This document shows, one piece after another, positions 16,520-23,680 of a DNA stretch of 64,000 nt (within the stretch, counting starts at the first letter, position 1; each line of letters starts with the position of its first letter). Made by a program: the position numbers and the translations under genes. This DNA comes from Hoyosella rhizosphaerae. Its GTDB lineage: Bacteria; Actinomycetota; Actinomycetes; Mycobacteriales; Mycobacteriaceae. The stretch is from NCBI RefSeq assembly GCF_014643175.1, contig NZ_BMJH01000001.1, positions 744,001 to 808,000 of the forward strand, written 5' to 3'. The notes beneath the pieces were generated by a model. It ran no database searches and was not told the DNA's origin. It saw only the letters and a program-made list of their open reading frames with translations.

Positions 16520-17437
16520 CTACAGGTGCATGTGGGCGATCGCTGAACTCGACAACGAACCAAACCACAAATCGCCATTGCGCTCACGAACGCTAGTGAG
16601 GAGCTCGAACCCCTCCACACGGCCATATTCCTCATGCGCCACGGTGCCATCAGCGTTGATGCCGAGAAAACCAACGCCGGACTTCGGCTTCGGCAATACC
16701 TTCTCGGGAACCTTCGACACCAAGCGTCGAGCCGCGTTTGGCAAATACTGCACGAGCGACAACGCGCGGTTGGTTGGGTTTGCAAGCGCGACCCAAATCA
16801 ACCCGTCCGTACCTGTTGAACAATTGTCCGGATACCCAGGAAGGTCATCAATCCACACTTCCGCCGTGCCAGTTTTTGGCCCCGTCAACCACACTCGCTG
16901 GATTTGCCTCGTTGACGATTCTGCAACCACCACAAAGGATTCGTCAGGCGCTAGCGCAACTCCGTTCGCGAATTGCAGCCCCTCCGCGATGACGTCAACT
17001 GCGCCGTCCGGTGAACGCTTGAGCAGTCGCCCTGTTCCGGTCTGCGCGATCATTTCGGCGCGCCACTGCGGGATGACAAACTCTGTCGAGGAGTCACTGA
17101 AGTAAATTGACCCATCCGACGCCACTGCGGCGTTGTTGCAGGTTCGCAGCGGGATACCAGCCACCTCCGATACCAGCGTCCGCACATTCCCGGTCGCAAT
17201 ATCCACGGCAAGCAAACCTGCATCTGACGCACACACCACCAGCTCGCCATCACCGAACAATTCGATACCCAGTGGCCGCCCTGGCAATTCAGCGATCGTC
17301 GAGAATTCACCATCCGGACTGCGGCGGATTATCTGACCATCAACCAACCCCGCGAAAACCGATCCGTCCGCCGCGATAACGACATCCTCAGGGCCTTCGC
17401 CCGGTACTGGATGAACAGCAAGAAAGGTGGTGCTCAT
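16520..17437 (-). CDS. SMP-30/strictosidine-synthase-like beta-propeller protein
   Basis: A 305-residue six-bladed propeller of the SMP-30/gluconolactonase/strictosidine-synthase group. Diagnostic stretches are GPEDVVIAADGSVF, DGSIYFSDSS, LQFANGVALAPDE and PGYPDNCSTGTDGLIWVAL. Members hydrolyse lactones or esters, or have lost activity; no specific substrate can be assigned. No signal peptide is visible, so it probably acts in the cytoplasm. ATG 17437 has AAGGA six bases upstream; the frame extends two codons further to a TTG. It follows the secretory lipase gene by 29 bases on the same strand, suggesting an operon handling esters or lactones. Confidence 0.88.
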   Translation of the reverse strand: MSTTFLAVHPVPGEGPEDVVIAADGSVFAGLVDGQIIRRSPDGEFSTIAELPGRPLGIELFGDGELVVCASDAGLLAVDIATGNVRTLVSEVAGIPLRTCNNAAVASDGSIYFSDSSTEFVIPQWRAEMIAQTGTGRLLKRSPDGAVDVIAEGLQFANGVALAPDESFVVVAESSTRQIQRVWLTGPKTGTAEVWIDDLPGYPDNCSTGTDGLIWVALANPTNRALSLVQYLPNAARRLVSKVPEKVLPKPKSGVGFLGINADGTVAHEEYGRVEGFELLTSVRERNGDLWFGSLSSSAIAHMHL

Positions 17438-17466
17438 ACACAATCCTTAAAGTAAAGCCACGACGA

Positions 17467-18690
17467 TTAGCACGTCGAAGGTGCGGGTTCACCGCGAAAA
17501 CGTGCAGCGAGGTACTCATAGGCATCGCCAAAGCCCGCCGCTGCCGGGATTAGGTGCTCTGCAATATCGTAGGTGACAAACGTCAACTGCACCCCTGCGG
17601 AACAGTACTTCTGCGCGATTTCTTCGATGCCGTCATACGGAGTCAATGGGTCGAGCCGTCCATGCCACATGTACACCGACACCTCGGGAACACCCTCAAA
17701 GTGGCGCAGACTGTTCTCCCGCAGCACATCTCGCGCATCCCCGTTGTTGAGCCACCCATTCGAACGGGTCAGCACGCCTGCGTTATGAAAGACACCGTGG
17801 AACAGAATGGACCGGCGGCACTCGTTGCTGAGGAAGTTTCGCAACGACAGCCCCCGCTCATTGAGTTGCTGCGACATCCTGAAGCGATCAGGGTATTCAC
17901 GCTCTAAACCGATGGCGGCAGCAAAGCCCAAACCGAAGCCGGGGTGCGGTTCGTTGCCGATTAGATCTGCCATTTGTTCCAAGTCCGCTGGAACGCCGCC
18001 TTGCACTACACCAACGATGTCAAGTTCGGGAGCGTAGGTCGGTTGGAGCGCAGCTGCCCATCCACTCGCCATTCCCCCGCCGGAATATCCAGCTAGAGCT
18101 ACTGGGCTCGACACGAGGCCGAGTTCGGTCGCATTTTTCACTGCTCGCACGCTGTCGAGCGTCACCATCCCACCCAACCGTGCGGCGCCATAAGCATTTG
18201 TGGGACCAAGATGATCAGGCACGTTCACTGCCCAACCGCGCTGCAACGGGATCAACAGCCCCGGAGCCTCAACCTGCTCAAGGTTGAACAATCCGCGAGA
18301 GGGGGCACACTGCGACCCCAACGCATTAACAATCGCTTGATACGACAGCACTGGAGGTTTCGTCACACCACGGGGAACCAACACCGTGGTAACGCCGAGA
18401 ATGGGATCGCCTTGAGAGTTTGTCGACCTAAACGCGAGCTGCCACCCCATGGAGTCTGCGTAGACACGCGTGTCGACAGAGCGCACCCGCACAACGTCGC
18501 CAGGCTGCAATTGAGCAAGGTCGGCAGGAGGTCTATAGAAGGCGTCAGGGTCCGGGATTGCATATGCCGGTGTGCTGTCACCTAACTGTGCGGTGGCTAG
18601 ACCAGGACTAGTCAATCCATGAAGTATTGCTGCGCCAGCGACAATAACCCCAGCCAATACAGCGGCAATGCTCCGCGTTTGGACGCGCAT
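17467..18690 (-). CDS. Secretory lipase (LIP family)
   Basis: Exported alpha/beta-hydrolase of 407 residues. A typical signal peptide ends around LATA/Q (near residue 34). The nucleophile is Ser 203 in GYSGGGMASG, the acid is the aspartate of WHGRLDPLTP and the base the histidine of IAEHLIPA. Cysteines near both ends of the domain can form disulfides. The family hydrolyses triacylglycerols and other esters outside the cell; length and motif order are normal. Upstream lies an 11-bp perfect inverted repeat at 18765-18795 that could regulate it. The SMP-30-like gene follows closely. Confidence 0.92.
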   Translation of the reverse strand: MRVQTRSIAAVLAGVIVAGAAILHGLTSPGLATAQLGDSTPAYAIPDPDAFYRPPADLAQLQPGDVVRVRSVDTRVYADSMGWQLAFRSTNSQGDPILGVTTVLVPRGVTKPPVLSYQAIVNALGSQCAPSRGLFNLEQVEAPGLLIPLQRGWAVNVPDHLGPTNAYGAARLGGMVTLDSVRAVKNATELGLVSSPVALAGYSGGGMASGWAAALQPTYAPELDIVGVVQGGVPADLEQMADLIGNEPHPGFGLGFAAAIGLEREYPDRFRMSQQLNERGLSLRNFLSNECRRSILFHGVFHNAGVLTRSNGWLNNGDARDVLRENSLRHFEGVPEVSVYMWHGRLDPLTPYDGIEEIAQKYCSAGVQLTFVTYDIAEHLIPAAAGFGDAYEYLAARFRGEPAPSTC

Positions 18691-18764
18691 CGATAAAGCT
18701 CCCCCTCGAAATGGTGCACCTAGGCAAAACTCACCCCGTCAGTACTCACAGCGACAGCGTTCAA

Positions 18765-18795
18765 CTGTGATCTAGGCGTCACAACTAGATCACAG
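18765..18795. promoter_or_regulatory. 11-bp perfect inverted repeat upstream of the lipase
   Basis: CTGTGATCTAG and CTAGATCACAG, perfectly complementary, are separated by nine bases. The element lies 75 bases before the lipase start and 95 bases after the stop of the 52-residue gene, both on the minus strand, so it can be read as an operator of the lipase or a terminator of the small gene. No T run follows on the minus strand, which favours an operator. Confidence 0.55.
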
Positions 18796-18889
18796 CCTGA
18801 CACGAATTGCGACTTAGGGCACACCGATATGTTAAAGGGAGTCGTACGACTAGCGGCAATAGCGCGGCGCTAACCGGAAAACTGGCACG

Positions 18890-19048
18890 TCATTTGCCGT
18901 CCGCTATGTCCTCTTCAGGGCGCGGCGGGACAGTTTCGTCAACCTCCAGAATGTGGACATCTGCGAACTCTGGGTGTTCATGCAGAATTGCTTCCGCCAA
19001 TTCGTGACCGTGCAGAGTCTCTGGGGACGGGTCAAACTTTTTGCCCAT
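18890..19048 (-). CDS. Small acidic protein, 52 residues
   Basis: A short gene missed by length filters but well supported: ATG at 19048 is preceded by GGAGG with a six-base spacer. The product begins MGKKFDPSPETLHGHEL and is rich in Glu, Asp and His, with a C-terminal PPRPEEDIADGK tail. It is soluble and has no signal peptide. I do not recognise it. The strand is the same as the lipase downstream and the TspO-like gene upstream, but gaps of about 75 and 200 bases on its two sides argue for its own transcript. The His-Glu content leaves metal binding open, without firm evidence. Confidence 0.7.
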   Translation of the reverse strand: MGKKFDPSPETLHGHELAEAILHEHPEFADVHILEVDETVPPRPEEDIADGK

Positions 19049-19122
19049 CTCGCACCTCCATGATCGTCTACTTCAGTGTAAAACTCTGCCGCGCAGAACT
19101 CACGTGAGCGGGACTCAGGCAG

Positions 19123-19929
19123 CTACGACAACCTGGGCCCGGTTGGCAACCGAACCAGTACGGTGATAACTCCAATTGTCACTGCAGCCGCCAATGCGGT
19201 CGATGCAGTCGTCGCATTCACGAGTTCACCAGAGAATCGGGCGTAGGCAATCCAGCCCAACCCCCACACGAGCGCGATGGCGGGTGCTGTCCTGCCGCCC
19301 GTGATCCACGCGAGAGCAACACCGACTACGGTAACCAGGCTCAGAGCAATAACGGACCAGAAAGTGGCACCCCACGTGGTGCCCTCAGCATCAATTCCGA
19401 TGGAAACAAGCCAAGCGGTGATGTTTGCGAAAGTCGCCAGAGCGACCCAGCCGAGGTAGAGCCCGAATGTTCCGTCGACAATGACGCGTTCCGCTCGGCT
19501 TTCGGGGCACGTGTCTAACAGCCTGCCCATGATGGCGATGAGGGTTGTGAGCAACATCAGCATGATAAAGACACTGACGAGCAGCTGATCCATGACTGCG
19601 CTGACCAGCCAAGCACCGTTCAGGATCATCGATGCGGCCGCCAACGGCCGGAGTTGCTTCTGCCGGTAGGATCGCTTTTGGCCTGGCAGCGCTTGCCAGA
19701 CGGCGTAGGCGATCAGTCCAATGTAAATCACTGTCCAAATACCGAACGCCGCGGACGCAGGTGCCACCAACGTGCCGGTTTCCCCGAGTACACCGTCGCC
19801 AGCATCGGCAATCGAACGCTCCCCGATGCGTCCAGCACCCACAAATGCAGCGGCAACGGCGACGAGAATTGCGGCGATGACACCAAAGCGCATGCTTGCT
19901 CGTGCACGGTCATCAAGTACTGCTGTCAT
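19123..19929 (-). CDS. TspO/MBR-like tryptophan-rich sensory protein
   Basis: Membrane protein of 268 residues with about seven or eight hydrophobic segments. The part PASAAFGIWTVIYIGLIAYA and the later tryptophans in ITAWLVS and LVWGLGWIAY resemble the TspO family, whose members bind porphyrins or other ligands in the membrane, but the protein is much longer than classic five-helix TspO (about 160), matching the long actinobacterial type. The frame continues 36 codons upstream; ATG 19929 with GGGGAG nine bases before is the better start. It is separated from its neighbours and no operator is seen. Confidence 0.78.
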   Translation of the reverse strand: MTAVLDDRARASMRFGVIAAILVAVAAAFVGAGRIGERSIADAGDGVLGETGTLVAPASAAFGIWTVIYIGLIAYAVWQALPGQKRSYRQKQLRPLAAASMILNGAWLVSAVMDQLLVSVFIMLMLLTTLIAIMGRLLDTCPESRAERVIVDGTFGLYLGWVALATFANITAWLVSIGIDAEGTTWGATFWSVIALSLVTVVGVALAWITGGRTAPAIALVWGLGWIAYARFSGELVNATTASTALAAAVTIGVITVLVRLPTGPRLS

Positions 19930-20185
19930 GAAGCGAAACTCCCCTTTGTAGCCGTGCACGCCGCCATCGGTCATCCTGACACAAATCGCCAGAATTTCAG
20001 CGTTCCGGTTTGGACAGTGTCGCCACCTGATCCTCATCGAGGTCCAGCACGAACAGGTGTGATGTCAAGGCTGTGATGTCGCTGACGAATCCCCCACCTA
20101 ACTGCGCGTACAGAGGCTGTGATCCGATACATTTAACACTTATGGACGGTAGCGATTTATGTAGTCACATTGCACGGGTGAATTC

Positions 20186-21571
20186 ATGCTAGATGCCTGG
20201 TTACTCCTTGGCCTTGTGATTGTGCTGATTGCCGCAAACGCGCTGTTCGTTGCCTCTGAGTTTGCATTGGTGACTGTGGATCGCCCGACAATCGCGCAGG
20301 CGGCAGAGCAAGGTGACAAACGCGCTGCTTCAGTTCATAAGGCACTGAAATCGCTCTCAACGCAGCTATCAGGTGCACAGTTGGGCATTACGGTGACGAG
20401 CCTGGTTATTGGCTTTATCGCCGAACCCTCACTGGCGCGCATTTTGCGCGGACCCCTTGACTTAGCTGGACTGCCCGAAGCGACCACTCTTGCGATCGCC
20501 CTCGGTGCAGCGCTTCTGCTTGCCACTGTGACACAGATGGTGTTCGGCGAATTGGTGCCGAAGAACTGGGCGATCTCGGAACCCCTGCGAGTGTCGCTGG
20601 CTGTCGCGGGGCCACAGCGCGCCTTTACCGCAGCCACACGTCCTCTGATCGTGGTCCTGAACGGCGCCTCCAACGCTATCGTGCGTGCGCTCGGAGTTGA
20701 GCCGCGTGAAGAGCTCGCGTCAGCACGAAGCGCGCAGGAGCTCGGTTCGCTTGCGTCGCGGTCAGCGTCCGAAGGCCTACTTGAACAAGATGTCGCAGAC
20801 CGGCTCACGCAGGCTGCTGAGTTTGCTGATCAGACGGCGGCCGACGTGATGACGCCTCGACCTCGCGTGAAGTTTGTCAGCACCGACACCACCGTCAGTG
20901 AGGTCCTGGAGCTGGTGGCAAAGACGGGACATGCCCGTTTCCCCGTCGAAGGCACGTCCGTAGACGATGTAATCGGTGTAGTGCACTTTAAGGATGCCCT
21001 AGCAGTCCCAGCGGACGACCGCGAAACAAAAACAGTCCGCGACATCATGGGCGAGGTACCGGTGGTGCCAAGTTCATTGCCAATCGACGACGTGTTGGCT
21101 GCCCTGCGTGGCGGTACCCACCTCGCTGTTGTTGTCGATGAATACGGCGGCACCGACGGCATCGTCACCATCGAAGACTTAGTTGAAGAAATTGTTGGCG
21201 AGATTGATGACGAGCAGGACCGTCCTTCAGCACGGGCACGGCAACTTGCCGACGGAACGTGGACGCTACCGGGCCAGCTCAGGCCTGACGAAATCGGCGA
21301 CATCACAGGGATTGACCTTCCCGAAGGTGAGCATTCCGACACCATCGGTGGCGTCATCGTCGAGCAACTCGGACGGCTCGCCGTATCTGGAGATGTCGTG
21401 GTAATGACAGGGCGCAACACACAAGTCCTTGACAGCGACGGCATCGCTACTGACGCCGACGTGAAGTTGACAGTGACACAAATCGACGGACACAGGGTGG
21501 CGCGTGTTCGCCTGTCGCTCACTCCAAAAGACGTCAAGTCTTCGTCGCAGAGTGAGGACACACAGCGATGA
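20186..21571 (+). CDS. CNNM/CorC-like membrane protein with CBS pair
   Basis: A 461-residue protein of the hemolysin-C/CNNM family linked to magnesium or other cation transport. Order of parts: DUF21 membrane domain (about 1-190; includes ANALFVASEFALV and VFGELVPKNWAIS), a CBS pair (about 220-340; includes VDEYGGTDGIVTIEDL) and a C-terminal CorC/HlyC domain (about 355-440). Its start lies after a 256-base upstream gap following the divergent TspO-like gene. The last four bases overlap the start of the second family member (ATGA), so the two are translationally coupled and probably act together. Confidence 0.94.
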   Translation: MLDAWLLLGLVIVLIAANALFVASEFALVTVDRPTIAQAAEQGDKRAASVHKALKSLSTQLSGAQLGITVTSLVIGFIAEPSLARILRGPLDLAGLPEATTLAIALGAALLLATVTQMVFGELVPKNWAISEPLRVSLAVAGPQRAFTAATRPLIVVLNGASNAIVRALGVEPREELASARSAQELGSLASRSASEGLLEQDVADRLTQAAEFADQTAADVMTPRPRVKFVSTDTTVSEVLELVAKTGHARFPVEGTSVDDVIGVVHFKDALAVPADDRETKTVRDIMGEVPVVPSSLPIDDVLAALRGGTHLAVVVDEYGGTDGIVTIEDLVEEIVGEIDDEQDRPSARARQLADGTWTLPGQLRPDEIGDITGIDLPEGEHSDTIGGVIVEQLGRLAVSGDVVVMTGRNTQVLDSDGIATDADVKLTVTQIDGHRVARVRLSLTPKDVKSSSQSEDTQR

Positions 21572-22626
21572 TCAACATAACCGGGATGCTTATCGGCATC
21601 GCCCTGTTGTTCGGCAACGCGTTCTTCGTCGGCGCCGAGTTCGCTCTGGTATCGACACGTCGAACACAGATTGAGCCACGAGCCGAAGCAGGAAGTCGCG
21701 TTGCGCGAATTACCTTGCGGGCGCTAGACAACGTGTCGTTGATGATGGCTGGGGCGCAGTTGGGCATCACCATGTGTTCGCTCGGGTTGGGTGCCGTCGC
21801 AGAACCGGCGGTGGCCTACGCGCTCGAAATCCCTCTCGAAGCTATCGGTGTGCCGTCCGCTTTCCTCCATCCCATTGCCGTAGTCATCGCGTTGACGATT
21901 GTGTTGTCCCTACACATGACAATTGGCGAAATGGTGCCGAAGAACCTGGCGATCGCCGGTCCCGAACGCACAGCGATGATTCTTGGTCCAATCTTGTACG
22001 TTCTAGTTCAGATCATGAAGCCGCTGTTGCTGCTCATTAACTTCCTGGCCAACACTGTGCTCCGCATCTTGCGGGTCACGCCCAGAGAGAAAGTGGCGAC
22101 GGCATTCACAGCGGACGAGGTAGCTGGATTTGTCAGTGAGTCGATGGCAGAAGGTCTGATTGACCACGAAGAACATCAACTTCTCACGGGTGCGCTCACG
22201 ATGAGTCGCGAAACGATTGAAACCATCACGGTGCCGCGTTCAGAGCTAGCGGTCTTGTCCATGAACGCGACAATCAGCCAGGCCCAGCAGGAATGTGTCC
22301 GCACCGGATATTCACGTTTTCCTCTCGCCGACGCTCATGGAGACCTAGCTGGGTACGTTCACGTTAAGGACCTTTTGTCGAGTGAACTCAACGCAGACGA
22401 TCCCCTACCTGCACGCGTCATGCGGCCACTTCCCCGGTTTACGGCCAACACGTTGCTCGACGACGCACTGGAAGGCATGCAAGCTGGTGGCGTCCACGTT
22501 GCGCTCGTCAGCGGAACCAGTGGGGACATCATTGGTGTTGCCATGCTTGAGGACGTCGTGGAACGCCTCATCGGCGAAATTGGAGAGATTGGCGAGGTAA
22601 CCGATCGGCCCACTTCGTCGTCGTGA
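21568..22626 (+). CDS. CNNM/CorC-like membrane protein, short form
   Basis: Paralogue of the preceding gene, 352 residues. It has the DUF21 membrane domain (GNAFFVGAEFALV; IGEMVPKNLAIAG) and a CBS pair (SRFPLADAHGDLAGYVHVKD; IIGVAMLEDVVERL) but ends after the CBS region, lacking the CorC/HlyC domain found in its partner. Such long-short pairs occur in mycobacteria, so this seems a normal arrangement and not a truncation; a heteromeric complex is a reasonable inference. The C-terminus has an IGEIGE duplication. Confidence 0.93.
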   Translation: MINITGMLIGIALLFGNAFFVGAEFALVSTRRTQIEPRAEAGSRVARITLRALDNVSLMMAGAQLGITMCSLGLGAVAEPAVAYALEIPLEAIGVPSAFLHPIAVVIALTIVLSLHMTIGEMVPKNLAIAGPERTAMILGPILYVLVQIMKPLLLLINFLANTVLRILRVTPREKVATAFTADEVAGFVSESMAEGLIDHEEHQLLTGALTMSRETIETITVPRSELAVLSMNATISQAQQECVRTGYSRFPLADAHGDLAGYVHVKDLLSSELNADDPLPARVMRPLPRFTANTLLDDALEGMQAGGVHVALVSGTSGDIIGVAMLEDVVERLIGEIGEIGEVTDRPTSSS

Positions 22627-22694
22627 CACCTCCAAACATGCACAATCACCCCAACTAGCGGTGAAGTCCGCCGCTCACCACTACGCTTGTTCAA

Positions 22695-23426
22695 GTGGCA
22701 TTCACTTTGACCGCCCATGCCGTAACTGATCGTGGCCTGTACCGGGAACGCAACCAAGATGCTCTCGCCGTAGACGGCTGGTTTAACCAATCGGATCATG
22801 GCGCGCTGACAAGCATGCGCATCGCCATTGAACATCCAACAGTTTTAGCGGTTGCAGACGGTGTCGGTGGGCAACTCGCTGGCGATGTCGCGAGTCGCAT
22901 TGCTTTGATGGAAATGGTGTCCACGAAGGAACAGTGGGTATCACATGAGAATGTTGCCGCGTGCCTTCAGGCGATAAATGATCGCATCAGTGTCGTCGCT
23001 GACAACGCAAACCTCGCGGGGATGGCCACCACAATCGCGGGGATCGGCATCAGTGCTGATTCCGTCATCGCATTCAATATCGGCGATAGCAGGGTTTACA
23101 CCTGCGCAGAAGGTCGTCCTCTGGAGCAAGTATCAGAGGACGATGTCGTGCGTGATTCGTTTGGGAAGCCGACCCATATGATCACTCAGTGCCTGGGCCG
23201 CCGTGATGAACCGCCCGTCCCCCACATCACTGAGTTCAATCTAGAACCTATGCGGGTCGTGGTGTGCAGCGACGGGATCCACGGGGTCATTGATGATCGA
23301 ACGATGAATGCTGCGTGCGAGGATTTGGGGGGCGCCGATTGCGCGCGATTCCTCGCTGAGACGGCGGTAAACCGGGGAACGCGAGACAACTATTCGCTCA
23401 TCGTCGTTGATATCGCTAGTGGTTGA
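22695..23426 (+). CDS. PP2C-type serine/threonine phosphatase
   Basis: A 243-residue metal-dependent protein phosphatase. The PP2C metal-ligand motifs appear in order: RNQDAL (Asp 22), VADGVGG (Asp 55), GDSRVY, CSDGIHG and RDNYSLIVVD. There is no membrane segment, unlike PstP, so this is a small soluble enzyme which would dephosphorylate Ser/Thr-kinase substrates. It begins with GTG at 22695. No kinase gene is adjacent. The stop codon sits inside a 16-bp tandem duplication. Confidence 0.92.
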   Translation: MAFTLTAHAVTDRGLYRERNQDALAVDGWFNQSDHGALTSMRIAIEHPTVLAVADGVGGQLAGDVASRIALMEMVSTKEQWVSHENVAACLQAINDRISVVADNANLAGMATTIAGIGISADSVIAFNIGDSRVYTCAEGRPLEQVSEDDVVRDSFGKPTHMITQCLGRRDEPPVPHITEFNLEPMRVVVCSDGIHGVIDDRTMNAACEDLGGADCARFLAETAVNRGTRDNYSLIVVDIASG

Positions 23427-23437
23427 TATCGCTAGTG
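23406..23437. repeat. 16-bp exact tandem duplication at a stop codon
   Basis: GTTGATATCGCTAGTG is present twice without mismatch. The junction creates the TGA that ends the phosphatase gene, leaving the second copy untranslated; without the duplication the frame would have continued to a different end. Confidence 0.9.
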
Positions 23438-23680
23438 GTTAATAGCTGCGGCATTTGATAGCCACCGCCCGCAGTGACAGCGCTCAATCGGGATCGCACC
23501 AAACAGTGGCGCGGAGCGCTCTCACTACGGGACTGCAGCCCGTCCTTGGACTGCGGGTGTAGAACTCCCCAGCACAATTGCAAAAAATGCTGCACACCCC
23601 TCTGCGCAGCGATCACGCAACCATGTCCTGGTGAGTTCATCGGTCCTGCGGTCAAGAGCGTTACACCTAGGTGGACGCGG

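Noticed and set aside
18766-18783. CRP/GlxR-type site TGTGA-N-TCACA
   Set aside because: The spacer is eight bases instead of six and the larger 11-bp inverted repeat explains the sequence better.
23474-23680. Upstream extension of the patatin membrane protein by 69 codons
   Set aside because: The stretch is Cys-rich and unlike the rest, and ATG 23681 has a good AGGTGG site, so the extension is treated as untranslated.
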